Shown here piece after piece: positions 21,577 through 33,904 of a stretch of DNA of 64,000 nucleotides; position 1 is the stretch's first letter, and each line of letters starts with the position of its first letter. Origin of the DNA: Cololabis saira (taxonomy: Eukaryota; Chordata; Actinopteri; Beloniformes; Belonidae); contig NC_084591.1 of assembly GCF_033807715.1 (NCBI RefSeq), positions 24,487,090-24,551,089 on the forward strand. The letters are read 5' to 3'. Position numbers and translations under genes: made by a program. The notes below the pieces were generated by a model. That model saw only the letters and a program-made list of their open reading frames with translations, was not told where the DNA came from and did no database searches.

Positions 21577-22559
21577 CGGTACACACCTGTATCATGTAAC
21601 AACTTAAAGAAAAGTCTCTTGGCGCCATGGCCGAAACCCAACAGGAAGTCGGCCATTTTGAACATTTTGAATTAATCGTGTAATTTTGGCGCAATTTATG
21701 CCATTTCTTCGGTCATTAATGCGGCCCGAACCGTAACGTGCACCCAGGTGTGTTATACATCAAAACGTGCGTCTCCATCCTCCGACACCACGCATTACTT
21801 TTCTCTTTCAAAAGTGTTACCGTGGCGACGCTAGACGGCAAAAAGCGTGCCCACCCTTCATCTGATTGGTTCAGACAGAAAAAACTTTGCGCCTCAAGCC
21901 CCATAATACGGTTTGACGTACATGAACGAAAATCGGTACACACCTGTATCATGTCGCAACTTAAAGAAAAGCCAGGCCTGTCGATACATTTGATATTTCA
22001 TGGTTTGCATTAATGGGCGTTGCCTAACGGCTCAACAGCGCCCACTAGAATACTTTTCTCTGCCATAACTTTTGAAAGGTTTGACATAAAGAGTCGTGGG
22101 TGGTGTCATGGGACTAGGTATTGAGTCCTTGACCATAATTGGCGAAAATGAGCCCCGCCCCTTCTTCTGATTGGTTGTCCCTATTTCCTGCTATAACATT
22201 TGAATGTTTTGACATAGAGAGTTGTGGGTGGTGTCATGGGATTCTGTAATGAGTCCTTGAGCTTCTTTGACCTTAATTAGCCCCGCCCTTTCTTCTGATT
22301 GATTGTCCCGATTTTCTGCTATAACTTTTGAATGGTTTGACATAGAGAGTTGTGGGTGGTGTCATCAGATTCTGTATGGAGTCCTTGACCTTCATTGGCC
22401 TCAATTAGCCCCGCCCCTTCTTCTGATTGGTTGTCCCTTTTTTCTGCTATAACTTTTGAATGGTTTGACATAGGAAGTCGTGGGTGGTGTCATTTCTGAT
22501 ACTTATGGGGGGCGGTGGCCGTGAGTGCGAGGGCCCGTTCATCGCTGCTTGCAGCTTTA
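21577..22559 (+). repeat. P block, unit 7 (end of array)
   Basis: Two modules of 357 bp (landmarks 21577 and 21934) and three 128-bp modules starting at 22100, 22228 and 22356, then the P terminus. No ATT tract or Q follows; sequence changes at the normal P end, showing that P has a defined boundary of its own. A 10-bp duplication of TTCCTTTATC sits at its left junction. Confidence 0.9.
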
Positions 22560-24419
22560 ATTTTATTTGTATTTGATGAAGTGAATTCACTATTAATTGC
22601 GTTCTGTGAAAGAAATGTGTGCTCCGAAATGTCTGAAACACATTCTGCAAATCCTAATACCTCCAGCCTTCTTTGTTCCTGTGAAATGAACTCTGTCTGA
22701 ATCCTCAGCATCTTCTCTTTGTCTACATTTCTTGCTTTGTTTGACCTCTTGTACGTAATATTGACAGATTCCAAGTTCTCAGAAATTAACTGGAAAGTAG
22801 GCTAGAGTGGTACAATAGCAGCAATTATTTTTTTGGGGGGGACAATTCTCTACCAACACACATCATGTACTTGTGAAATGGTTGTGCACATCTTCGTGTC
22901 AGAGAGGTTGGAAATCATCGTTATCCCAGCAGGATTGAACAGCAAAGAGTCCTGCTGTGTAGCTGATGTTGTCACTGAATGTGAGACAGGGTAGTAACTC
23001 TGCCCTAGTTTTTGCTTTAGTTTCTGCATTCCATGTTTGTACGTCTGTATGCACGTTTTTTTTCTTACACATATATACGTGTTGATGAATGGAAAGAAAC
23101 TTTACATATACTATACATAACTTTACATATTCATTGATGATAGACCTGGGTTTAGTTGGTGGTTTTAAGATAACACATGGTGTCTGGTCCTGTCAGAGGT
23201 TCAACAGCCATAAACATACAATTACAAGTGTGATTGTGTGCTCTAACATGCCTCGTTGAATAGTCAGATTGCTCATGCTGCACAGATGGTGCCGTCTGTC
23301 CACACTGGTGCCATGGTGCGTTTCCATTCCCCTGATGCAATGGGTCTGAACCATAACGGAGGCGAGACATCAATATACCCTCTGTTGAGTTTTTGACACA
23401 ATCATCCGCTCCCTCAGCATGAGGGTGTTTAAACACCATCTGTCCTTAATGCTCCCTTCTTCTTGTTCTCAACCTCCTCAGCATCCCATCTCTGCAAACC
23501 CACAGCATTTATGTACAGTATCTGTTGGTGTAAGCTGAAATCATCCTCACCTGACCATTATAAATACTAACCACATATTATGATCTTCACTAAATGTCAA
23601 ACCATCCACTTCATTGCTTCTCAGTCATCATTACCCAACACTACCTTGCCATTTGACTTTGTATTACCCAATTCTTGCGTGAACCTCACTTTTTTTGCCT
23701 TTTGTCCCCCCCCCCCCCCCACTTCTGGAGACAATTTTAGAAGTTCATCCATAAATCTTTATGATATTAAACACAGTTCACAACTATGACTCGCCATACA
23801 TTGCCATCTGCATGTATAGCATGCATCTGCTTCGCTCTACTTCGATTTCCTTAATTATTTTTTCATTCGGTTTTTATATAATTAACCTCCTTTCCAACCC
23901 ACTCATTTTCTCAATCACAAATATTTACTCAGAGGAGCAGCCATGAAGAGATGGACCCATTCATGGCTACTCACCCGGCCCTGGGATGAGTTTTCTGCAG
24001 AAAGGCAGATAATATAACACACCAGCACACCAAACTTTCAAGGTTTTTATGTGTCTGTGAGTGTGCTCAGTGCTTCAGGTTTTGGTTTCTGAATAGCAAA
24101 ATAGATGAATACTTCATAGATTGCTTGGACTTTCATGTCTTCACAGTGGTTAGTGTCTCAACAGTGTTTCACAGAAATATATTGAATTTAATGAGTTCTT
24201 TCATTAGATCTTCACAAATGCATCAACTGAAGTGTGGGCGGGTTTAAGTGTGCACATGCACACTATGTTTTATTGTCTCATAGGATGTTTGTGATTTTTT
24301 TGATTTTTTTTACCCTTGTAGCAAGTAGACATGTTGATTTATTGATGCCTGGCTTGGTTAACAAACCATTCAGTTGAATTAATTCTTTTTCATTAGAAAT
24401 CGAGAGAGACATTTTCTTT
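22560..24419. other. AT-rich gene-free DNA
   Basis: No convincing exon, RNA gene or mobile element seen on either strand. A C-run lies near 23707-23720. Open frames here are short, lack family motifs and have no consistent splice context. Confidence 0.5.
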
Positions 24420-25924
24420 CTTTTTTTTAGGGTTGTCCCGATCAGGATTTTTTAGCTCCCGATCCGATCCGATCACTTGAGTTTGAGTATCTGCCGATCC
24501 CGATTTTTCCCGATCCGATCACTTTTTTTGGCTCCCGATACATTTCCGATACTTTTTCCCAATCAGATACATTTTGGCAAAGAATTAAGTAAAAAAGTAA
24601 AGTAAAAAAAAGTAAAGTAAATTAAGTAAAAAACTGTATTGTCCATTCTCTCCAACATGGACATATTTTTGTTTTTTCACTGACTGCATCATTGGATCAA
24701 AACAAAGCTTATCAGCTCTGGTGCCACAAAATGTAGAAACATGAAATTGTAAACTGAAACAAAAAGTTCAGAATAGTAAAATAACAAAAATAAATCAATT
24801 TCACTTCAAAAGGAGGTAGTTTACTTACGAGGTTTAAAAGTTGAATGACATCCAGTCAAACTCACAATCAATAAGAAAATGAAAATACATTTTGGCTTAA
24901 CCGTAGTGCAGAATTCTCAACAGCATGAAATGAATAGCAGCAGATATTCATTGTGGCTGTTATAGTTTTCTGTCACTGTGTTGTGCTGATGTCACGCAGA
25001 GCGTAGGAACCAATTGTGGTTGTTCAGACACGGACCCTTTAGACCGTAACACCAGCCTGCAAAATAGCAGTCCGTCATCCCTGTATTGTTACCGAGTCAA
25101 TAAAGTGGACCAAAAGATGATTTACGAGTGACGGATAATCATTTACATAACACTACAGTCACTTTTCTCCGACAGCTTTTCTTTGTTTTTAAAACTTTCA
25201 GACCGTTTATCTGAGCGTAGCCTAGCTGCTGTTAGCTCTCTGTTAGCCACGCTTCCTTCCCCACCAGCACAAACGATTCTTCAGCCGCCGGCGCTGCCCA
25301 AAATCTTACAATAAACACACATCAACTGTCTGTATTGTTAAATGCAATTATAAAATGATTAAATAATTAATATATGTTAAAACATAGGCACAGAGCAATA
25401 AGCAAACAAATAAGACGAACTCAGGGGTGATAGTAAAAAAAAATCCTGAGCCTGAACTTTTTTTCCCTGGGAGGTAAGCGAGCCCCTAAACCAAGATATA
25501 TGCCCCGATCAACACAATTGTCATTTTTTGTCCTCTTAAAGTGTAAGTCTGGTGTAAATTGACCCATGGTCCTGTTCAAGCTCACCACATGCAGCCCATA
25601 GAAAACAGAATGAGTACATTGAACAACATAGGCCAGGGGTGTGATTCCCTGGGACATTTTGATAAATAGTTCATTAAATTGAATATTCTGATGACTTTTG
25701 TAGATTTTCCATATTTTTGTAGATATGCCTCCACGCTGCCAAACACACACAAACACAACCGCATGTGAAGCAGTAAATTGGCTTAGAATGGCCTATTTTA
25801 CTGTCATGAGGAGGAAATATTGTAGAAAAACATTAATGTCCACACTAGTATAAATACAGGTTTACATGGCCTCAAAAAATGATGCCGTTTACAATGAGAT
25901 GGCAGCACTTATGATTCTAATGTA

Positions 25925-26010
25925 GGGCTGAACGATTTTTGAAAATAATCTAATTGCGATTTTTTTCCTCAATATTACGATTGCGATTTAATATGTGATT
26001 ATTTTTTTTC
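25925..26010 (+). mobile_element. Fragment of a second hAT-like element
   Basis: TAGGGCTGAACGATTTTTG followed by an AT-rich stretch with repeated TTGCGATTT is typical of one end of another fish hAT family. Only one end is seen, so it is a fragment or a nested truncated copy. Confidence 0.5.
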
Positions 26011-26092
26011 AAGGTCCTGTTCTCATGTATTTTTCAACTACACAAGCAATAAATCAGTCTGTTTCAAGTAGATTTTCACTTCACTTCAGTTT

Positions 26093-26225
26093 TACAGGGG
26101 GGGATGATTTGGACCGTTTTTATTTCAGGGGGGATGATTTGGACCGTTTTTATTTCAGGGGGGATGATTTGGACCGTTTTTATTTCAGGGGGGTGTGATT
26201 TGGACCGTTTTTATTTCAGGGGGGG
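26093..26225 (+). repeat. 31-bp minisatellite, four copies
   Basis: Four copies of a unit with GATGATTTGGACCGTTTTTA followed by TTTCAGGGGGG. The last copy has an inserted GT. A single diverged reverse-complement copy of the same unit lies at about 19693-19725 in the array spacer. Confidence 0.9.
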
Positions 26226-26451
26226 GTGTGCCATCACATCACCCCTCATCCCCCCTCAACTCGAGTAGGCTACTGTTCACACGGAGCTCAGAACTTCTTC
26301 ATAAATAACTCAAAAATCCCAGAGAGAAAAAAAACACCAGCAAGCTAAAAAACAAACCAATAAAGCTCTCAGAGTTAACACAACGAACCAGCAATGAACT
26401 CGCAGCCGCTCTCTAACCTCCTGATGAGCTCACGGGCTGCAGGTGTGGTTT

Positions 26452-26568
26452 AAGGCTGATTTATGGTTCCGCGTTACACCAACGCAGCCATACGCCGTGG
26501 GTTACGCGTATGGTCGTACTACGGCGAAAGCTCTGCGTCGATTTAACGCGGAACCATAAATCAGGCTT
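26452..26568. mobile_element. Foldback MITE (Harbinger-like, by termini)
   Basis: Near-palindromic element with ends AAGGCTGATTTATGGTTCC and GGAACCATAAATCAGGCTT and internal ACGCAGC/GCTCTGCGT. The same termini occur at 30926-31027, a half copy near 3042, and a relative at 28248-28731. Assignment to PIF/Harbinger rests on the relative's TAA duplication and is tentative. Confidence 0.65.
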
Positions 26569-27226
26569 CACAGCGCCCGACTGGTACTCCTCGCAGCGCG
26601 CAGCTCCTCGCCGACTCCGCGCTCATATATTTAATAAATTTATAATGCCCATATATTTATAAAGCCTAACTTGGCCGAGCCCTAACGCTGAGGCCATGGT
26701 AGATTTAGGTTACACGCGGACACGCGGCACTGTTGACTTTTCCCTGCCGGCTCTGCTCACTGGCTAAACAGTCCCCACACAAACAGGGTCCAGCGGCGCT
26801 ACGTTCCGCCGCGCGGCGTTCCCAACGTTGTGTGCGCTACTCACCGGTATTACGGTATATGAAAAATTCATATCATAAGAAAAATAAACGGCAAACCTGA
26901 TTTTATTTTATTTTTTTCTCGCAAACACCTCGGTATGCCGGAAATCCGGCGTGACGCCGGAGCGCTATCACCCCTGCGAACTGGCCTGGAGCTGCTGGAG
27001 CCGCTCTGAGCTGCAGCTGGGGCTCAGAGCAGAGCCGCCCGGCTCTTCTGGCCGCTGCGCCGACTCCGCGCTCCCAGCGCTACCGGGTCGCGGAGTCGGA
27101 AACCAGCCGGCCGAGCCATAACAGTATGTCCCGATACTTTTTTGGCCGATCCCGATCTTTTGAAAATGACGTGATCGGGCCCGATCGATCGGCCACCCGA
27201 TCGATCGGGACAACACTACTTTTTTT

Positions 27227-28244
27227 AGACTGTGTTGATTTTTCCATCATTTAACTGAATCTCTGTCTCTCTGAGATTTGCTTTGACTGACCTGTCTTTA
27301 TATTTAAAAGGATGATGTGCTTATTAATCTACATGTCTCTTTTCTGAATATGATTTTATGCTTCTGTGCTGCAGATAATTATGACTGGGTCCATTATTTA
27401 TTTATTTATTTTCCGATCATCCTGCTCTTGCAAAAGCAGTCTGATATTTAGGGAACAACTGGACCCAGAGATGAACTGATTAGAATTTGGAGGTCAGCAA
27501 TAGAAATTGTGGTAAACATGTCTCTTGCCATGAATAATGATTTGGAATTTTAAATATCGCCAAATTAGAAAAAAAGTAATACATTCTTGAGATTTTATAT
27601 CTAAAACATCTAACATCATCTAACATCATCTAACATCAACAAATGTTAGTGGTATCCCAAAACACTTTTCTGACAATAATTTAGTGCCGTTACTCAGGAA
27701 AAGAAGGATAAATGGATGTGAATCACATCTTAATTGAATTGCTGGAAAATTATAACCATGAGGCAGTATTTGCACTTGCTCTTGCCAATATTTCTACCCT
27801 CTTAACAACCGCACAATATATTCAACACTCCCCTATGTCAGGACAGTGATGATGATGACACTCACATTTCACCCTGCTAACCCACAATTGCATAAACTAT
27901 CCTGCTGAAGTTAAGTCATTAATTTCTGTAGTCGTTTAATCCTTACGAGGGTACTCAGAACCTGTTTCGGCACACTGGGCAGGGTGTTCACAATTGTGTG
28001 GTAGGGGGAGAATCCACAAGTAGATTCAAATACAGAGCGAGGCCATTATAAAATTAAAGGTATTTTATGCCCTACACTCTCAGACTCACAAAGTACACTG
28101 GAAAGTAAACATGCAAAGATGAACAACCTAAAGTATACGGACAAAGATGAGGATCTGGCACTCAACCAGTTCAGGAAACATTGGATTAAAAATGGGAAGC
28201 TAAATTAAGTAAAATGAAGGGAACTAAAATACAGGGCAATTAAC
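27227..28244. other. AT-rich gene-free DNA
   Basis: Nothing coding recognised. A small tandem repeat of a 10-bp unit AACATCATCT (about 3 copies) lies at 27609-27640. Confidence 0.5.
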
Positions 28245-28247
28245 TAA

Positions 28248-28731
28248 AGCCTGCATTAGGGTTCTGCGTCAAACCAACGCAGAGCACACGCCGTCACCGT
28301 GACTCTGTCGTGAACCCTTCGGACTTCTCCGTCACTCCATTTTTCCGCGGTCCAGTCGCTAATTCGCGATCTTTTCCTGAATTGTTTATCCGACTTTTTC
28401 CGGTCACAGTGAATCAAAGAGATAAGGACAACTATTGTGCAAAAAACCAAAACAAAAAAAATCACACATACACGAAGAAAAGAGCGCTGAAAGTTCACGA
28501 CTGCTTCAAACCGGAAACCGGAAATGCGTTGCTACCAAGCAAACCAATCACAGCCCTCTCGGTATGTGTTTGGTCTGCGTCGCCTCGACGCGACGCAAAG
28601 TTACAATTTTCGGGAGGTACGCGTCAGTGACGGCGTCAGTGACGGCGTCAGTGACGGCATGTGGTCTGCGTCGACGCGTACCACACGCCGTAGGCACGGC
28701 GTTGTTTTGACGCAGAACCATAACTCTAGCT
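28248..28731. mobile_element. PIF/Harbinger-like non-autonomous element
   Basis: Terminal inverted repeats AAGCCTGCATTAGGGTTC and the inverse of AAGCTAGAGTTATGGTTC, continuing into a shared CTGCGTCAAA, are flanked by TAA on both sides (28245-28247 and 28732-28734). A 3-bp TWA duplication is the PIF/Harbinger signature. The interior carries a 12-bp tandem repeat and no transposase. Confidence 0.65.
28622..28657 (+). repeat. 12-bp tandem repeat, three copies
   Basis: Three perfect copies of GCGTCAGTGACG lie inside the Harbinger-like element close to its right end. Confidence 0.95.
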
Positions 28732-28734
28732 TAA

Positions 28735-30484
28735 CGCCAATATAAAACAGGAACAATAACATTTCAAAGAAAACTTAGACTAACCTGAGAAAAGCACAAC
28801 ATCTCAAATTAGTATAAAAAGCAGAAATCATCGAGCGTAACAAAGACAAGGACGATACATTGTCCCCTTTTGAGAATTGGCACAGTTTTGTTAAATCTAG
28901 TACTTATAAACTGGCATCTTTCAGTATGCCATATGTTTAGCACTTAAACTGTGCTTCAAAAATGTAGATTTAAGAGACAGGCAAGATATAGACAAATATC
29001 TCTATCATTCCAATTTGATTAATGCTTTTGCTGGACTTCTTGTTTGTAAGGAGAGTTAGAAATCTTAGTAGCGTGATGAACATGGTATACTAGATTCATG
29101 ACAAATGCAGTTAAAACTGTCAAATCTGTGCACAATCATTAAGTCAAATACTAACAAACTGACCTCACTTCCTCCTTGTTACTTCCTGTTTAACTGCTCA
29201 CTGTCTGCGGAGGAGGGGCGTCCCTGACCACCATCCAATGCACCTTTTAATTGGAACACATTTTCCTGCTTTTATTGATAAGAATAGAGGAAGTATCAGT
29301 GAATGGAGTCACACCTTCCTTGTGCAACCAGAGCAGCTCTTTGCTTTGAAAGGAAGTGCATATGGAGGGAGATTCACTGTGTCTGCCAGCAGCTGTGCAT
29401 CTATTAGGGGTTTGGCTCTACGGTTCTGTGACCATCTGGTCTCGACAAAGATACAGGGAGCAGAATACTACAGCGCCAGTATCTGCAATGTCGGCTTGGA
29501 TCTGACTTCATGTGCACTTCATGCTGACGGCAAATGGCCTCCAGCATAGGCAAATTCTCTAGCAGGGACACAGACGGCTTGCAAACCCTTGTCACTATAA
29601 AGGACATTCTTGATGACACATGATCACATCGCCTGGGCTTTTTAATTTATAAACAAGGTAACGTTCCAAAAATATACATTGCAGATGGCACATCGTCATG
29701 TTAGTTGTAGCTTTGTGCAAAATTGTTTGTTGCATGAGTTGTACCATCATCATTCCTGGCCTGGATGTGATTAATAATGATTAACAATCATTACGTAAAC
29801 CTTAGTGTATACATTTTATCTTCTTTTTCAAATTTATTTCCATCTGCTTATGTCCCAATTTATGGATGATACAGTGCATTTTTACAGAGCACATGCTGAC
29901 ATCCATTGCCTTACACAAGACCTTGGCAACCCTCTTTAGAGCCATTTTTCAAATTTACAGGGCAGTGGTATATACTCTTAAGCACACCCAGAGACTAACT
30001 AGGTGGTGAAAGTTAGAGATTAAGGGACTTTCAGACATAAAGCTTCAGTTATCGAACCATGTGGTAATACTTCCTTGAGGGTTGTTATTGTTTCTTTCAG
30101 GGACTCCTCAGTTTAGACGACAAAGCCACTTGTTTATCTAGTAAATTCCACCCATTGATAACAAAATACTAAAAGATGCCTCTTCTCTCTGAAATACACT
30201 TCTCAAGTCTTTTGAATTACTTCGATGGTAAGTCTACAATTTTGATGCATTTGTCAGCATATGCATCATTTGTTACAGACTTTAAGATGCTATTATTGAC
30301 CTATACCACACTTCTAAAATTCAACTTATAGTGTAGGCCAAAGCAGTCTTTTTAACCCATGGTAAGGCTTTCCTATCAGCTACTTCTTCAATCTGTCAGT
30401 TCTGCATGTCATGTAGAGGCGTATCCTTCCATGATGGTTGCTGATTCTTACTTAGCACTTAATGGCTGGTGGTTATCCTTATAA
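28735..30484. other. Gene-free DNA
   Basis: No recognised gene or repeat. A 103-codon frame at 29238-29549 has no family motif I recognise and no clear splice context, so I left it out. Confidence 0.45.
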
Positions 30485-30492
30485 TGTGTTAC

Positions 30493-31363
30493 TAGGGATG
30501 CAAATTATCGATTATTTCATTAATTGACAGTTGATAACCTTATCGATCGATCATCGATTAGTTGATAAGCGGCGTTTTTCCCCCATCTGAGATACAAACA
30601 TAATTTTTTTTTGCTTATATAAAATACAAAGGACATTTTAATGTATTCCTTAATCCAATATTTATTTGATACAAAAATAACAAAAAGACATTGTTGTACC
30701 ACAAGGAATATAATATAAAGTGCACTTCAAGGCTATTAGTAGTAGCAGCAGCCATAATAGTGTCATTTGTGTCAAGCAAATTTTAAGTTCTAGTTACGTT
30801 TTAAGTTAGAGTTTCTGCAGTGTTCAAAATAAAATGATGAGACCTGCTGTATTGGAGCACATTTTCTTTTAGTTAAAACTGTAGCGGGGACAGATGTTTA
30901 GAGAAACCTATGTATGTACCGGGTGAAGGCTGATTTATGGTTCCGCGTTACAACAACGCAGAGCCGCCGCCGTAGCCTACGGCGGCGGCTCTGCGTCGAT
31001 TTAAGGCGGAACCATAATTCAGGCTTTAGGGGAGCATATCGGAGAACAACCAGAAGAATATAGAGTGGATTAAAAATAAAAGTTAAGCACTGAGCTACAT
31101 GTGTCTCCCGTCTGGGCCATTGCAGACTCATTGCCTGAGCAAGATGTTACTAAAACCAAACATATCCGCCGTCTCTTTCTTCTAACTTTATGTGCGCGAC
31201 GCAGCGCGTTGTGTCGCATTAAATGTGGTCCGGGCGTAATACCAGCTGGTGAAATTAAACGAAAAAAATAAATAAATAAATAGATTAATTGTAATCGTTA
31301 AATTTAATCGGGTAATTTCATAACGGCAATTAATCAAAAATCGATTAATTGTTAACATCCCTA
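30493..31363. mobile_element. hAT-like non-autonomous element, 871 bp
   Basis: Ends TAGGGATGCAAATTATCGAT and TTGTTAACATCCCTA form inverted repeats with ATCGATTA-type subterminal repeats. The 8-bp duplications TGTGTTAC (30485-30492) and TGTGCTAC (31364-31371) differ at one base. No transposase is present. A palindromic MITE is nested at 30926-31027. Confidence 0.85.
30926..31027. mobile_element. Palindromic foldback MITE nested in a hAT element
   Basis: Ends match the foldback at 26452-26568. At its centre, 18-bp arms (30958-30975 and 30977-30994) are perfectly complementary around a single base, making a near-perfect GC-rich cruciform. Confidence 0.85.
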
Positions 31364-31371
31364 TGTGCTAC

Positions 31372-32198
<827 letters not shown>

Positions 32199-33050
32199 CC
32201 TTGGTGGACTTACAGTAATATTGTCACTTCAATATTCAAATACAGTAACAGCACTCTGTTAGTCAAAAGAGCAAAAAAAAAAGTTTGGCATTAAAATGCA
32301 TCTTTTAAGTTTGGTCACGACACATATATGATCTGTATATGCAGGCAACATAATCCTGGAGCAGAAGACGTGAGAAAAAAAGATGTTTCAGAAGTCTCCT
32401 GAACTATCTAAGCTTCAGCATTTCGTAAAACACATCCAGATAGTGGTGTTTAAATGTAAATCATTCATTTTCATTTAGAAAGTAGGTTTGCCCAACATTA
32501 TATTTTTGCTGTGTATTTCAATTTCGTTATAAAAGGCAAAAGAAGTACAAGAGAACTTCACAACAATTCTTTTAAGCTTTGTCTTCTTTTGTTTGGTGTA
32601 CGGTCTGCATTGCATGTGTTGTATGACACTTGTATGATACTGTATGTCCACATGTGTGTGACTGCACAAATGTGGCCTACATGAATGCTGCTGAACAGGT
32701 GTGGCTCACAGGCGTGACACTGAACGAGGGAGGTCCACATGAATGTGATCAAGCAGGGTGCAAACGCTGGGTGGCACGTTTCAAGAGGACGATGAAAGTG
32801 AATGAGTGATTGAGATTTGTGTGGTCTGTCATGATACAATCTCTTTTAAACAGCTAATATAAACTGAGGCATTACTGTGAGTGATGTTCACAGTACCCAT
32901 CACTGAGAATGCTGTTTCCAATTTGGGAGCGTCTACTTTATTGTTTAAAGAGTAGGGGCTATGATGTGGTCATGATACCACAGTTAGCTTGTCTGTGCAT
33001 AGAAGTCTTTCTAAGGGCACAACAGTTGCATATGGTGTCACAAGGTGTTT
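32199..33050. other. Gene-free DNA
   Basis: No recognised gene. The stretch 32630-32760 contains loosely repeated CACATGAATG-type phrases (GTCCACATGTGTG, CCTACATGAATGC, GTCCACATGAATG), possibly a decayed minisatellite. Confidence 0.4.
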
Positions 33051-33580
33051 TTAGATTAGATTCCGCTAATATCGCTGGATGATAAATGCAGGTTTAACGT
33101 GCGTTGGTAATATAAATGCAAAGCTTGTTACTTGTTACCTCGGGCCTGAGGGTGAGTTGAGGGGAGGGAAGGCGAGTCAGGAGGTGTTAACTGCAAAACA
33201 TAACGTAACCTGTGAGGGTGTGTAGAATGACGTATTGTCCCTACATCAGCAAGATTTAGCGCTTTCAGACAGGTGTCATTTTCAAAACCAGGATGGATGA
33301 ACATCGGGGTGAGTGTTTTTTGGCCGGGTTTTGCTTCTTGCAAAGTCCTGGTTAGTCATTTTTGTGTCCACTTGTTCAAACAATGGACCATCCTTTGTGG
33401 TTCTGGACATAAGCTGGTTTATGGCGTCCTTGGCTCCAAGGCTGAGCAGCTCGCAGATCTCCTCTTCTCCCCAGTTACTCATCTTGCAAATAAAGAGCCT
33501 ACCTGTGACGTCCTGCTGCTGCTGTTACTCTCATCAGCTGTTTCCTTATTTTATAGAATACTAATTGATAAATTAATTAT
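33051..33580 (-). pseudogene. Transposon remnant encoding a Myb/SANT-like N-terminal domain
   Basis: A minus-strand frame at 33282-33482 starts MSNWGEEEICELLSLGA and continues with DGPLFEQV. This pattern (NW.EEE..ELL followed by a second helix ending GPL/E) is what I recall for the Myb/SANT-like DNA-binding domain carried by fish PIF/Harbinger-type proteins and related orphan genes. After about 60 residues it becomes low quality (KTRPKNTHPD), so the copy is broken. The TTAGATTAGA end at 33051 and about 130 bp next to it match a second fragment at 40027-40145. Confidence 0.45.
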
Positions 33581-33904
33581 TTAAAAAATTCAATGTGGGG
33601 CTGTACTCGGGTTACGTGATCAACAAACCCCTCCCACCCAGTATTACTCAAAGGATAGGAAGACAGAACCAGTGTTCTATCTGCACAGAGTAAAGCTTTT
33701 GTTTCTGCCAATTTCTTGTACAGTCTATCCTATCAATGTAAAAATATACCTGTATTATTTGATGCACTCTTTTCCAGGGAAGTTCTCCCCAAAGTATATT
33801 GGTTCTTCAAGAAAATTTTTGTTATGGGATACACCAACCATAACTGATTAGTTTTTTCAAAAAAAGATGTTCAAATTTGGCTCAACAAGTGAAATGGATT
33901 ATAA

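Larger units (their letters stand above)
1..22559 (+). repeat. Head-to-tail array of seven P-Q composite repeat units
   Basis: Seven units in one orientation, each recognisable by the same landmark strings. The Q landmark GGAATTGTCATGTCTTCTAG recurs near 1112, 5256, 8222, 10884, 14746 and 18731, giving spacings of 4144, 2966, 2662, 3862 and 3985 bp; the seventh unit keeps only P. A unit runs P block, ATT microsatellite, Q block, GC-rich cassette R, spacer. Units 1-3 are nearly identical to each other, as are units 4 and 5; unit 6 sits with the second group. High identity suggests recent duplication or homogenisation. Open frames of 60-115 codons recur because the DNA is repeated, not because they look like genes. 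The array is cut by the left window edge, so its true size is unknown. Confidence 0.9.
24428..27218. mobile_element. hAT-like DNA transposon, non-autonomous, 2.8 kb, with nested repeats
   Basis: Ends TAGGGTTGTCCCGATC and GATCGGGACAACACTA are imperfect terminal inverted repeats, bounded by identical 8-bp duplications CTTTTTTT (24420-24427 and 27219-27226). An 8-bp duplication and this terminus fit the hAT superfamily, although the duplication is low-complexity. GATC-rich subterminal repeats lie at both ends. No transposase frame was found. The interior contains a fragment of another hAT element near 25925, a 31-bp minisatellite, a foldback element, and a segment (26568-26735) matching the unit 1 spacer in inverted orientation. 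Confidence 0.75.

Noticed and set aside
1..22559. CRISPR array or bacterial repeat system
   Set aside because: The window is eukaryotic and the repeats are long, adjacent and without short unique spacers.
24428..27218. Autonomous hAT transposon
   Set aside because: No hAT transposase frame or dimerisation domain was found between the termini.
29238..29549. Possible exon of an unknown protein (103 codons)
   Set aside because: No recognisable family motif, no consistent splice sites, and overlapping open frames on the other strand.
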